From NCBI GenBank assembly GCA_902536655.1, contig CACAYF010000011.1, forward strand, positions 1 through 61,075: a stretch of DNA of 61,075 nt, read 5' to 3'. The number at the start of each line of letters is the position of its first letter. Positions within the stretch are counted from its first letter, which is position 1. Made by a program: the position numbers and the translations under genes. Under the pieces are notes generated by a model, which was not told the DNA's origin, made no database searches, and saw only the letters and a program-made list of their open reading frames with translations. The stretch comes from an uncultured Alphaproteobacteria bacterium (GTDB taxonomy: Bacteria > Pseudomonadota > Alphaproteobacteria > Methylaequorales > Methylaequoraceae). Positions 17,769-27,278 of the stretch are shown here, piece after piece.

Positions 17769-18086
17769 CTAATCAAAAAAAATAATCTTGTAACGACTCG
17801 TTTTTACCTTTGAGAAACTCAAAGGAGATCCTGTTTTTAAAATACGTATGTAACCCAACTTAACTAATTTTTTAATTTGTCTAGATATTGTGGATTGATG
17901 TTTACCAGTAAAGCGAGATAATCTTGCTTGACTAACAAACAACTGTTGAGTTTGGTTATCAGCATAGCAACACATCATGAACATTATTTGGAATAATACC
18001 GGGTTTTTGTGGAGATTAACATCGTCATGCATTCGTCTGGGTAAAACTGCAAAGTGACCTATTATATCTTTATTAATTTTTGACAT
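17769..18086 (-). CDS. Winged-helix DNA-binding protein of the island
   Basis: A 105-residue protein with a helix-turn-helix about residues 47-80: QLFVSQARLSRFTGKHQSTISRQ followed by a wing (KLVKLGYIRIL). The order matches MarR/GntR-like or plasmid-Rep-like winged helices. No ligand or catalytic domain is present. It is followed by palindrome- and iteron-like sequence and preceded by an AlpA-like gene, so it may control excision or maintenance of the island. A replication-initiator role is possible but not supported beyond the context. Confidence 0.65.
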   Translation of the reverse strand: MSKINKDIIGHFAVLPRRMHDDVNLHKNPVLFQIMFMMCCYADNQTQQLFVSQARLSRFTGKHQSTISRQIKKLVKLGYIRILKTGSPLSFSKVKTSRYKIIFFD

Positions 18087-18115
18087 TTTTAAGATGCTTT
18101 TCTTTTGAGATTATA

Positions 18116-18283
18116 TTAACTATTTTCAATGTATTTTTTTATTTCATCGGCTCGCCAATACTGTCTTCGTCCTTTTTTAAAATTAATAGGTTGAGGAAAA
18201 TCCCCTTCCCTGCACCAACGATAAACTGTTGCACGACTGATCTTAAAAATATCCTCTATGTCTTTTTTTGTATATAGTTTCAT
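18116..18283 (-). CDS. AlpA-family excisionase / regulator
   Basis: A 55-residue gene starting at ATG 18283. It encodes the AlpA/MerR-like HTH: LYTKKDIEDIFKISRATVYRWCREGDF, then a Pro and the FKKGRRQYWRADEI wing, ending KKYIENS. This is the usual P4-like-element protein that activates integrase or acts as recombination directionality factor. It lies 30 bases upstream of the winged-helix gene on the same strand, suggesting one small regulatory operon of the island. Confidence 0.85.
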   Translation of the reverse strand: MKLYTKKDIEDIFKISRATVYRWCREGDFPQPINFKKGRRQYWRADEIKKYIENS

Positions 18284-18362
18284 TCAAGTTCCTTTAATAT
18301 TAAATTATCTTTTAGTGTAGCAACTATTTAAAAAGAACATACTAGGTATTTTTACCTATTGA

Positions 18363-18605
18363 TTATGAATAATTGTAAAGTTCAATTACACGTTTTATGA
18401 TTTCTGATTCAGATGGAGTTTCAAGTGCATTTTCCTCGCAAGATTGACGAATAAAATCATAAACCCCCGCTCCCTCAATTGATAATATTTTTTTAATATA
18501 TTTCTCAGTAAATTGTGAAGAATCCTCAGTATCAATATGATCTAAAACACATAATGCTCCCCAGTAAACAAGGTCATCCTTATATTCTAAAACTCCATCT
18601 GTCAT
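18363..18605 (-). CDS. Hypothetical acidic protein
   Basis: An 80-residue, strongly acidic, Cys-containing protein with predicted helices and no signal peptide or membrane segment. No family recognised. It lies between the regulatory genes and the Schlafen-domain gene on the same strand. Small acidic proteins in such islands are sometimes anti-defence or antitoxin factors, but nothing here shows that. Confidence 0.5.
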   Translation of the reverse strand: MTDGVLEYKDDLVYWGALCVLDHIDTEDSSQFTEKYIKKILSIEGAGVYDFIRQSCEENALETPSESEIIKRVIELYNYS

Positions 18606-18773
18606 TTAAATTTTATACGATAGAAAACTTTTTTCTTTAAGCCAAATCTTTTTTAGTATAAAGCCTCATATGAACTCCTCTTTATTCAAATCACTTTTTA
18701 TTATGGCAATATGATATTTACTTTACATCTTCTAATTCAATGTGAATTATGTGTTACCTGTGGATAGCTTTTT

Positions 18774-20558
18774 TTATTGAAACTCGCTATCAACGAGTTT
18801 TTTTTTTTTAATATGGTTCCAAAGTTCTTGACCTTTAAAGTATTTAATGTCTGCTGAGATTCTAACAAAAAGACCTTCAATATACTTTTCTCTAGTTATG
18901 TTTTCATTACGTTTATCTGTTTTATAATCTGCAGCATAATTAAAGGTTTGTTTATGAAATTTAAAGAAAACTGGCTCGCTAGAATTTTTAACTCGAATAA
19001 AAAGTATTCTTTTATTTTTTTTATATACTAATTCACGGATTTTAACATAATTAGCTACAACAGCTTCACCTAATAACAAAGATAATTTTTGGCTTAAGTG
19101 TTGAATAATTCTATCAATTGTTTTTGTTACATGTTCATTTTCTTTTTCTTTTTTATAAAAATTTATATCTTCATTTATGCCTTTTATGTTTTTATTCGAA
19201 CGATCATCTAACACTCCAAAGAAAATATAGCTTTCATCATCATCTGACGAATTTAGAAAAGCGCAAATTATTTTAGCAATCTTCATTATAGACATATTTT
19301 GTATTTGATCATATTGTGATTTTCCATTATCCATAAAAAAAATCCTTGGTTTAAATTCAATTGTAGAAGTTTCCCCATCTTTTAAATGTTCATCAAGCCA
19401 GGTATCATTAAATATGTTTTTCTTTTTTTCTTCAAAATTATGAAGTTTGACAATTTTTTTTTCCTCTACTGTATATTTTTTATTTAGCTCTCCTTCATTA
19501 TCCATAACAAAAATTTGCTTTGAAATTTTCGTCTCATCTTGAAATAAGTATGAAATTTCAAAGCATGCATCATCTAAACTCTGATCATAAGTTTCAGTTT
19601 CAAAACCATTTTCATAAGCATCGTCTTGGTATCTGATAACTTTTTTTAAATTTTTTTTATAACCACCAGGTAGAAATCTACAACCAAGAGCGTGCCCTAA
19701 TGCTAATTCATAGTACAGCAAACCTTGGTCATAATAATCTTCGAATTCATTTTTTAGATAATCAATATACTTTTTAATGTATGCTTTACATTTTTCGATG
19801 TCTTCAACGTCTTTCTTTGTTTTAATGTGTACGGTTAAATTATCATCATTTAGTTCAAGTAATCTTTGCGATAAACTCATAGATAAACATTTTACAACGT
19901 TTTCAAGACCATAATCGTTATCCTTTTTGTAAGCTGTTTCATAATATTTTGCAGCCAACTCTAGATCTTGCTCAACACCTAATCCCTTTGTGTAAATCTC
20001 TCCAAGATTTAACAGTGAACCAGTATGTTTTTTTTTTGCTGCTTTTTCAAATTGAATTCTTGCCTTTTCATAGTCTCTTAACTCATGTTCTTCCTTATAT
20101 TCAAATTCCATAAAATTTTTAGCTAATCCGTAATAATAGTATTCACCAATTTGATATATTGCCTCGGTTGAATTTTTTTGCTCGGCAAATTTATATAAAT
20201 CATAAGCTAAAGTTGTATAAATTTCTTCTTCTCGAAAAAAGAGAGTATCAGCTAAAGAAACAATTTGTTTCAAACTTTTTACTTTTTCTATGAATTCTTT
20301 ATTTATCTTAGTAAGGATATCTTTGAAATTCACTAATTTATCTATTTTTTCTTTGTCTTGAAGGTTTATTATTTCAATAAAAGTCTCGACAAATTTAGGA
20401 ACAATTCCAATGTACCATCTGTGATATTTAGCAGCTTTAAATAATAACTGTCTTTGATAAGACTCTAACAGGGATTTCTCTTTAAGGATTGTTAAAGTAG
20501 TCCATATGTCGTTTTTTTCTTCATTAGAAATAGGGTTGATGATCATTTTTAAAGCCAT
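18774..20558 (-). CDS. Sel1-repeat protein with C-terminal Schlafen AlbA_2 domain
   Basis: A 594-residue cytosolic protein. Residues about 115-215 form Sel1/TPR-like helical repeats (YQIGEYYYYGLA, LLNLGEIYTKGLGVEQDLELAAKYY). Residues about 388-535 match the Schlafen AlbA_2 domain: DGETSTIEFKPRI with Glu401/Lys403, IAKIICAFLNSSDDDESYIFFGVLDD, the glycine-containing KNIKGIN and a closing basic strand. AlbA_2 proteins bind or cleave nucleic acid, and Schlafen relatives in eukaryotes cleave tRNA. The Sel1 + AlbA_2 combination in a defence-loaded island suggests an abortive-infection-type effector with a protein-sensing repeat region. This is inference. It is expressed away from the Res/Mod operon. 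Confidence 0.75.
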   Translation of the reverse strand: MALKMIINPISNEEKNDIWTTLTILKEKSLLESYQRQLLFKAAKYHRWYIGIVPKFVETFIEIINLQDKEKIDKLVNFKDILTKINKEFIEKVKSLKQIVSLADTLFFREEEIYTTLAYDLYKFAEQKNSTEAIYQIGEYYYYGLAKNFMEFEYKEEHELRDYEKARIQFEKAAKKKHTGSLLNLGEIYTKGLGVEQDLELAAKYYETAYKKDNDYGLENVVKCLSMSLSQRLLELNDDNLTVHIKTKKDVEDIEKCKAYIKKYIDYLKNEFEDYYDQGLLYYELALGHALGCRFLPGGYKKNLKKVIRYQDDAYENGFETETYDQSLDDACFEISYLFQDETKISKQIFVMDNEGELNKKYTVEEKKIVKLHNFEEKKKNIFNDTWLDEHLKDGETSTIEFKPRIFFMDNGKSQYDQIQNMSIMKIAKIICAFLNSSDDDESYIFFGVLDDRSNKNIKGINEDINFYKKEKENEHVTKTIDRIIQHLSQKLSLLLGEAVVANYVKIRELVYKKNKRILFIRVKNSSEPVFFKFHKQTFNYAADYKTDKRNENITREKYIEGLFVRISADIKYFKGQELWNHIKKKKLVDSEFQ

Positions 20559-20598
20559 AAATATAACTTTAATTAATAGTTAAGAAAAATCAAATTTA

Positions 20599-20723
20599 AC
20601 AAATGATCTCTAAAAAATCTATACCATATTTTTCTAAATTTTGAGGCCTACCACATTTAGTTCTGCCATGTCTTCAAAAGTTTTAAGCTTATTGAGTAGC
20701 ATATGATAAAGAGTTGTTGATAT
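20599..20723 (-). pseudogene. Frameshifted remnant of a RecQ HRDC domain
   Basis: On the minus strand this piece translates to LYHMLLNKLKTFEDMAELNVVG and, after a one-base frame change, PQNLEKYGIDFLEII. These align with LHQMLLHKPQTIREMGKLNGVG and PQKLEKYGEAFLSII at the end of the intact recQ at 35285. The DNA is clearly related but diverged, and the fragment has no start or upstream RecQ part. It is probably the tail of a foreign RecQ-like gene left after deletion, not a copy of the local gene. Confidence 0.7.
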
Positions 20724-20785
20724 TCTTTTTACCTAATTCACCTAAGCGATTTTACTATAGTTCAAATCATTTGACTTAATTATAA

Positions 20786-21169
20786 TTACTTAATACGAAT
20801 CATTAAAGCTGAGTGTGCTTTCTTTTTTGTAACAAATTGGTCAATATCTGACTCAATTTTCATATCCTTTAATTTTTGATATTTTAACGTATTTAATTTA
20901 TATGTCCTAGAAATAAGGCTTTCTCTTAAAAGCTTTGCAATTATATCTTTATTAGTATTATTAAACTCTTTTGCCAATGAACTACTGTATTTAATCTTAT
21001 AAATACTATTAGTGATAACATATCCATCGTTTATAATTTTTTTTTGATTGTTATTTTCCATCATACTTTTTAACAACTTTTTCTTTTTTTCAAGTTCATT
21101 AGTCTGAATTTTGATATTTTTTTGGAGCTCATAACACTCGTCTGCTAATCTATAAATTTCATTACTCAT
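20786..21169 (-). CDS. Hypothetical coiled-coil protein
   Basis: A 127-residue, lysine-rich protein. Residues about 8-45 form a coiled coil (ECYELQKNIKIQTNELEKKK), followed by a small alpha/beta part (INDGYVITNSIYKIKYSS). No family recognised; the shape resembles small phage or island DNA-associated proteins. It lies between the recQ remnant and the Res/Mod operon, transcribed away from the latter. Confidence 0.55.
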   Translation of the reverse strand: MSNEIYRLADECYELQKNIKIQTNELEKKKKLLKSMMENNNQKKIINDGYVITNSIYKIKYSSSLAKEFNNTNKDIIAKLLRESLISRTYKLNTLKYQKLKDMKIESDIDQFVTKKKAHSALMIRIK

Positions 21170-21228
21170 AAATAGAATTCTATATTTTCAAAAAAAGAAA
21201 ACAAGTTTAGTGGTAAAAGTTTTTTATT

Positions 21229-21363
21229 TTATTCCTCATCATCTGACCATCCTAAATTCCTTTCATGTTTTGATAAAGTTCTGAATTCGTTTGACCTCAA
21301 TACCCAATATCTTAGTCATATCAAAATTATATAGACTAAAGCTGAAGCTACAAAGAATAATAA
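21229..21363 (-). pseudogene. Possible decayed single-span membrane protein
   Basis: One minus-strand frame reads as a hydrophobic helix (LLFFVASALVYIILI), an in-frame TGA at 21316-21318, then LRYWVLRSNEFRTL and SKHERNLGWSDDEE before a TAA. It has no start codon, and a stop precedes the helix. The look of a small membrane protein with a positive-inside, acidic tail is convincing, but the frame is broken. Weak call. Confidence 0.3.
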
Positions 21364-21402
21364 TCATTAGTTTTTTTAGTTTTTTTTTTCTAATATAAAT
21401 TT

Positions 21403-24400
21403 ATGGATTTCTTTGAACAACCAATCATTAATTCTCCATATCAATACCCAAATAAACATTGGGAGCTAGATGAATCTGGACAACCCACACAATCTATCAA
21501 CGAAATAAGACGTCCATCGTCTTTGTTAACACCTGTACCTAAAGCTAGAACATCAAAAAATCAAAGCAATCAGAGTGACAACCAAATGGACATGAATCTT
21601 GATATCGATAACCAAATTTCATCTGAAAATCAAAAATATAATATTTCTACTTATATTAATGAGATTAGAGATGAGGTTAATCAATGGAGACAACTACCAA
21701 ATGAAAGAGATTGGATGGTGAGTCCTGAAACAGCGGAATTACTTAAGTATTGGAGATTACACAAATTTGAAACAATTCGACCTTTCTTTTGTCAAGTTGA
21801 AGCAGTTGAAACAGCGATATGGTTAGCTGAAGTTGCACCCAAAATGGGGGGTAGATCATCGAATATTTTGAAACGAATTAAATTAGTAAATGAACAGGCC
21901 AATCCAGAACTCTTTCGTATCGCATTTAAACTTGCTACGGGTACAGGAAAAACTACTGTTATGGCTATGCTTATAGCATGGCAAACAATAAATGCTATTA
22001 GACATCCTCAAACAAAATCATTTACGCGCTCATTTCTAATCGTAACTCCTGGGATAACCATCAAAGACCGTCTTCGAATTCTTCAACCTAATGACCCTGA
22101 AAGCTATTACAAAACTCGCGAACTTATCCCATCAAATATGTTAGGTGATATAGAAAAAGTAAAAGTTGTTATCACAAATTATCATGCTTTTAAACTTCGT
22201 GAAAAAATAGAAATTTCAAAAACAGGTAAAACTTTATTACAAGGAAGAGGAAAAGAAATTCAAACAATTGAAACAGAAGGTCAAATGATAAAGCGTGTAA
22301 TGAGCGAATTAATGACCTCAAAAAACGTCATAATCATTAATGACGAAGCACATCATTGTTATCGTGAAAAACCTACATCTGACGAAGAGGATTTAAAAGG
22401 GGAAGATAAAAAAGAAGCAGATAAAAATAAAGAAGCGGCACGTCTTTGGATTACAGGAATTGAGGCAGTTAAAAAGAAGTTAGGAGTGAAGGTTGTTTAT
22501 GATTTGTCTGCAACACCATTTTTCTTAAAAGGATCTGGTTATGCTGAAGGAACATTATTTCCTTGGGTATCAAGTGACTTTTCATTAATGGATGCAATTG
22601 AGTGTGGAATTATAAAATTACCTCGTGTACCTGTTTCCGATAATGTAGTTCGAGACGAAATGCCTTTATATAGAAATCTTTGGGAACATATTGGAAAAAA
22701 AATGCCAAAAAAAGGTCGTGGAGAAAGTAGCGCTGATCCACTATCTTTACCTCCAATGTTGCAAACTGCTCTTGAAGCACTCTATGGGCACTACGTTAAA
22801 GTTTATGAAAGCTGGCAAAAAGAAGGTTTAGTCGTTCCTCCAGTTTTTATTATTGTGTGCAACAATACTTCAACCTCAAAACTTGTTTATGATTATATTT
22901 CCGGGTTTCAGCGTGATAATCAAAAAGGAGAAGAAGTATTTCACGAAGGTAGGTTAGAGCTTTTTCAAAATTATGATAAAAATGGACACCGGCTTTCAAA
23001 ACCTAGAACACTATTAATTGATAGTGCACAACTTGAGTCTGGTGATGCTCTTGACAAAGAATTTAGAGAGGCCGCTAGTGCTGAAATAGAGCGTTTTCGT
23101 CGTGAAATTTTAGAACGAACTGGGAATCAAAAAGAAGCTGATAATATTGACGATGCTACTTTACTAAGAGAGGTAATGAATACGGTTGGAAAACAAAATT
23201 CTTTAGGTCAAGGAATACGTTGCGTAGTTTCTGTATCAATGCTGACTGAGGGGTGGGATGCTAATACCGTTACGCACATTCTTGGAATAAGAGCATTTGG
23301 CACACAACTATTATGCGAACAAGTTGTTGGTCGTGCATTAAGAAGACAATCTTATGAACTTAATGAAGACAATTTATTTGATGTTGAGTATGCTGATATT
23401 TTAGGTATACCATTTGATTTTGCCGCAGAGCCAACTGTAATCAAACCTCGACCACCACGCGAAACGATCCGGGTTAGAGCCATGCGTGAACGCGATTCTT
23501 TGGAAATAAGGTTTCCAAAAGTTGAAGGTTACAGAACTGAGCTACCAAATAGCAAATTGACAGCAAATTTCACAAAGGATCATTCGTTACGTCTGACACC
23601 AGATCTAGTTGGACCATCACTAGTTGAATTACAAGGAATTATAGGTAAAGGAGAACAACTAAATTTAGAGCATACGAAAGATATGCGTCGTAGTACTATT
23701 CTTTTTAATCTTGCAAAACATCTGCTCTATCACAAATATCGTGATCCGGGTGATGAGCCAAAAATCCATCTTTTTGGGCAGTTGCGGTCGATTTGTAGAA
23801 AATGGATAGATAATCATTTAGAATGTATCGGTAATACCTACCCTGCTCAATTAATGTACAAACAACTTGCTGATCTGGCAGCTAACAAAATATCTGCTGG
23901 TATTACGGAAACTCATGTTGGAGAAAACTTAGTTAAAGCTGTCTTAGATCCTTACAACACAGAGGGATCTTCTATTCATGTTAATTTTACTACTTCCAAT
24001 ACCCGACGTTTTAAAACTCACGAAAATAAAAGTCACATAAATTATGTAATTGGTGATAGTGACTGGGAATTATATATGGCGGAAGCCTTGGAAAAAAGTC
24101 CTCGTGTTCTGGCGTATGTAAAGAATCATTCTTTAGGTTTTGAAGTGCCCTACCTACTTGGTTCAGAGTCTAAAAAATATCGTCCAGATTTTATTGTTAA
24201 AGTTGATGATGATACTCCTAACGACTTTTTAAATCTTATAGTTGAAGTTAAAGGTTATCGAGGTGAAGCATCTATAGAAAAATCAAATACTATGAAGTCC
24301 TACTGGATACCAGGTGTAAATAATTTGAAGAAATTTGGACGATGGGATTTTGCAGAGTTTCAAGGTGATCTCTTTCAAGGCAAATCAAATCTTCAGGAAT

Positions 24401-24459
24401 CTGTAGACAGATTGATGAGTCAATATGCTATGAAGAATAATGACATAAATAAAAATTAA
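21403..24459 (+). CDS. Type III-like restriction subunit: SF2 helicase with PD-(D/E)XK nuclease
   Basis: A 1018-residue Res-type protein. The motor has Walker A LATGTGKTTVMA (residues 178-184 for the loop), DEAH-like box IIINDEAHHCY near residue 300, motif III YDLSATPFF, and motifs V-VI as MLTEGWDANTVTHILGIRAFGTQ with VVGRALRR. Near residues 935-960 a nuclease motif appears: RPDFIVKV followed by LIVEVKGYRGE, the PD...ExK signature. It cuts unmodified DNA with the adjacent Mod protein; ATP-driven translocation is expected for the family. First gene of a plus-strand defence operon; 29 bases separate it from mod. Codon use is moderately less AT-rich than the backbone. Confidence 0.9.
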   Translation: MDFFEQPIINSPYQYPNKHWELDESGQPTQSINEIRRPSSLLTPVPKARTSKNQSNQSDNQMDMNLDIDNQISSENQKYNISTYINEIRDEVNQWRQLPNERDWMVSPETAELLKYWRLHKFETIRPFFCQVEAVETAIWLAEVAPKMGGRSSNILKRIKLVNEQANPELFRIAFKLATGTGKTTVMAMLIAWQTINAIRHPQTKSFTRSFLIVTPGITIKDRLRILQPNDPESYYKTRELIPSNMLGDIEKVKVVITNYHAFKLREKIEISKTGKTLLQGRGKEIQTIETEGQMIKRVMSELMTSKNVIIINDEAHHCYREKPTSDEEDLKGEDKKEADKNKEAARLWITGIEAVKKKLGVKVVYDLSATPFFLKGSGYAEGTLFPWVSSDFSLMDAIECGIIKLPRVPVSDNVVRDEMPLYRNLWEHIGKKMPKKGRGESSADPLSLPPMLQTALEALYGHYVKVYESWQKEGLVVPPVFIIVCNNTSTSKLVYDYISGFQRDNQKGEEVFHEGRLELFQNYDKNGHRLSKPRTLLIDSAQLESGDALDKEFREAASAEIERFRREILERTGNQKEADNIDDATLLREVMNTVGKQNSLGQGIRCVVSVSMLTEGWDANTVTHILGIRAFGTQLLCEQVVGRALRRQSYELNEDNLFDVEYADILGIPFDFAAEPTVIKPRPPRETIRVRAMRERDSLEIRFPKVEGYRTELPNSKLTANFTKDHSLRLTPDLVGPSLVELQGIIGKGEQLNLEHTKDMRRSTILFNLAKHLLYHKYRDPGDEPKIHLFGQLRSICRKWIDNHLECIGNTYPAQLMYKQLADLAANKISAGITETHVGENLVKAVLDPYNTEGSSIHVNFTTSNTRRFKTHENKSHINYVIGDSDWELYMAEALEKSPRVLAYVKNHSLGFEVPYLLGSESKKYRPDFIVKVDDDTPNDFLNLIVEVKGYRGEASIEKSNTMKSYWIPGVNNLKKFGRWDFAEFQGDLFQGKSNLQESVDRLMSQYAMKNNDINKN

Positions 24460-24488
24460 AAAATATTATGAGATAACCAGAAGATAAA

Positions 24489-27269
24489 ATGACAAAAAAA
24501 AAGGAAAAATCAGTTGAAAATTTTACTCATGAGAGTGACAAGCGGAAGAACATTCCAACAGCGGAATATGAAAACCTAATGCACGATGAAGATAAAAAAC
24601 CAATTAAACTTAATTATCCACGTAACCCAGATTTAGACCCTCAGCTCGTCTGGCGGGGTAAGGATAACCAAGACTTGTCAGATTTAGTGGTTGATGCTCC
24701 ACCACTTTACATTCAGGAAAAGATTAACCCCAAACATATAATTGATGATTTGATACTCCAATCAAAAAAAAGGACAGATGACAAAGCACAAGAAAAGATC
24801 GCTGACCTGTTTGCCGATATGTTTGATGGAGAGCTGGACTCAGAAGCTAAAACTGAATTTTATGCCCATGATCAGAACTGGACCAACCGGATGATTTTGG
24901 GCGATAGCCTGCAGGTGATGGCGTCACTTGCAGAACGAGAAGGGCTGCGGGGGAAGGTTCAATGCATTTATTTTGACCCGCCTTATGGGATCAAGTTTGG
25001 GTCAAACTGGCAGGTATCTACAAAGTCGCGTGATGTAAAAGACGGCAAGGCTGACCAAATAAGCCGTGAACCAGAGATGGTTAAAGCATTCCGAGATACG
25101 TGGTCAGATGGCATACATTCTTATCTAACTTATTTGCGAGACCGCTTAACCATCGCGCGTGACCTACTTCACGAAAGTGGATCAATTTTTGTCCAAATTG
25201 GGGATGAAAATATCCATCGGGTGAGAGTTCTTTTGGATGAAGTTTTTGGTGAAGAAAATTTTATAAGTCAAATCTCTTTTAAGACAAGCGTGCCTCTGGG
25301 CAGCACATTTATTCCTGGCACCCTAAACTACATTCTTTTTTATGGACGTAATAAAAAACAACTGAAGTTTCGGAGAATCTTCGAGGACAAAACAAAAGGA
25401 GAGGGAGCCTTCACGTCCATTCGTCTGGCGGACGGCTCAGTAAGAACACTTAATGTTGAGGAGAAGAAAAATATTTCCTTGGTTCCTGAAGGCGCCAAAT
25501 ACATGTTCAACTTAAGTATGTTGAGTGCTGGGAGAACGGAGAGTTGTGTTTTTACAGCAAAAATTAACGGTCGAAGTTTCAACCCAGGCAGCAATAAATC
25601 ATGGAAAACAAATAAAGAGGGATTGAACCGGCTAGTGAAAGCGGACAGGGTTTATTTATCTAAATCTACCATTCGATATATTCTGTACCACGATGATTAT
25701 CCAGTGAAAGAGCTGAGCGATACATGGATAGATATAGGTTCTGCAACTAATAAAGTTTACGTGGTTCAGACAAGTGTCGATGTGGTGAAACGTTGCATAT
25801 TAATGGCTTCAGATCCAGGAGACTTAATCTTGGACCCAACTGGTGGCTCAGGAACCACGGCTATTGCAGCTGAACTATATGGAAGAAGATGGATATCGAT
25901 TGATACTTCGAGGGTTGCAAACTCACTGATGAAAAACCGTCTAATGTCTGCGCATTTTCCTTATTTTCATCTGCGGGAGCCAAGTTTTACCGAATTGAAT
26001 ACCAATAAAAATGTCCAACAAACTAGCCTGCGTTTTGGGTTTAAATATAATTCAGTTCCACATGTGACTTTGGGGTCTATCTCGAATAACACCGAAATAG
26101 ATGTTATATGGGAAAATTATCAGGAAACGCTTGAACCACTACGTCAGCAACTTAATTCTGCCATTAACCAGAACATGGAAGAATGGGAAATCCCTTGTGA
26201 AGCTGACGCTGCTTGGACTGAAACAGCTAAATCTGCTCACGCTAAATGGTGGCAGGCGCGTATTGCCCGCCAGAAAGAAATTGATGACAGCATCTCACGA
26301 AATGCTGAAACCGAATATCTCTATGACCGGCCATATGTGGACAATTCAAAAATACGTGTTGCGGGACCATTCACAGTGGAAAGCCTATCGCCGCATAAGA
26401 TCATAGCGGTTGATCATGACGGGGAATTACTAACCAATACTGATACGGCAGATGGCTTGAGGTCTGACCCAAACCGCAGTAATGAAGAGATTGATTTTGG
26501 TCAAGTCATCCTAGATCATCTGCGCACCGCCGGTGTTCAGCAGACCCATAAAGAAGACCGGATTAAATTCACTTCCATCAACCCGTTTCCTGGCAAGTTA
26601 ATTTCTGGCGATGCACGGTATTTGGAATCTGACCGTGAGAATTCCCCACAAAAACGCGCAGCCATATTTATTGGCCCTGAATATGGCACATTAGGCAGGA
26701 CGGATATCGTCGCCGCTGCGCGTGAAGCACGCGACCTACAATTTGATGTACTTGTCTGCTGCGCGTTCAATTATGACGCCCATTCATCTGAAATTGATAG
26801 GCTGGTTGACCTGCCCATCCTGAAAGCGCGAATAAACCCTGACCTGCATATGGCGGAAGAGCTAAAAAACACTGGGGCAGGCAATCTGTTTGTTGTCTTT
26901 GGTGAGCCAGACATTGACTTTATCGCTTCTGAAGACGGCAAAATTCAGATCAAAATCAATGGCGTTGATGTCTTTCATCCATCAAAAGGAGAGGTAGTCT
27001 CCGGGGGACCAGAATCAATTGCAGCATGGTTCATTGATACTGATTATAATGAAGAAAGCTTCTTTGTACGTCATGCCTATTTCCTTGGAGCTGATGATCC
27101 TTACAAACAACTTAAAAATGCACTTAAAGCTGAGATTGATCATGAGGCCTGGGAAAGTTTATATAGTGATATTTCTCACCCCTTCTCAAAACCAAAGACA
27201 GGACGAGTTGCTGTGAAAGTTATCAATCATTTGGGTGATGAAGTAATGAAGGTTTTTAGAATTAAGTGA
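24489..27269 (+). CDS. Type III-like site-specific DNA-adenine methyltransferase (Mod)
   Basis: A 926-residue beta-class N6-adenine methyltransferase: catalytic motif IV DPPYG at residues 163-167 comes before the SAM motif DPTGGSGTT near residue 449, and the stretch between (about 240-430) holds the target-recognition region. A long C-terminal domain (AAIFIGPEYGTLGRTDIV, RINPDLHMAEELKN) is typical of the subtype paired with large Res proteins. Base composition is a mosaic: 24830-25010 and 26130-27000 look much more GC-rich than the recognition region and the ends, a sign of recombination. It protects host DNA and provides specificity to the Res partner. It may also guide the helicase nine bases downstream. 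Confidence 0.92.
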   Translation: MTKKKEKSVENFTHESDKRKNIPTAEYENLMHDEDKKPIKLNYPRNPDLDPQLVWRGKDNQDLSDLVVDAPPLYIQEKINPKHIIDDLILQSKKRTDDKAQEKIADLFADMFDGELDSEAKTEFYAHDQNWTNRMILGDSLQVMASLAEREGLRGKVQCIYFDPPYGIKFGSNWQVSTKSRDVKDGKADQISREPEMVKAFRDTWSDGIHSYLTYLRDRLTIARDLLHESGSIFVQIGDENIHRVRVLLDEVFGEENFISQISFKTSVPLGSTFIPGTLNYILFYGRNKKQLKFRRIFEDKTKGEGAFTSIRLADGSVRTLNVEEKKNISLVPEGAKYMFNLSMLSAGRTESCVFTAKINGRSFNPGSNKSWKTNKEGLNRLVKADRVYLSKSTIRYILYHDDYPVKELSDTWIDIGSATNKVYVVQTSVDVVKRCILMASDPGDLILDPTGGSGTTAIAAELYGRRWISIDTSRVANSLMKNRLMSAHFPYFHLREPSFTELNTNKNVQQTSLRFGFKYNSVPHVTLGSISNNTEIDVIWENYQETLEPLRQQLNSAINQNMEEWEIPCEADAAWTETAKSAHAKWWQARIARQKEIDDSISRNAETEYLYDRPYVDNSKIRVAGPFTVESLSPHKIIAVDHDGELLTNTDTADGLRSDPNRSNEEIDFGQVILDHLRTAGVQQTHKEDRIKFTSINPFPGKLISGDARYLESDRENSPQKRAAIFIGPEYGTLGRTDIVAAAREARDLQFDVLVCCAFNYDAHSSEIDRLVDLPILKARINPDLHMAEELKNTGAGNLFVVFGEPDIDFIASEDGKIQIKINGVDVFHPSKGEVVSGGPESIAAWFIDTDYNEESFFVRHAYFLGADDPYKQLKNALKAEIDHEAWESLYSDISHPFSKPKTGRVAVKVINHLGDEVMKVFRIK

Positions 27270-27278
27270 GTTATATTC

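Noticed and set aside
21229-21363. TGA read as Trp (recoding)
   Set aside because: Many genes in the window end with TGA (for example the cyclase neighbourhood and the CNB genes) and Trp is coded by TGG throughout. A mutation is the simpler reading.
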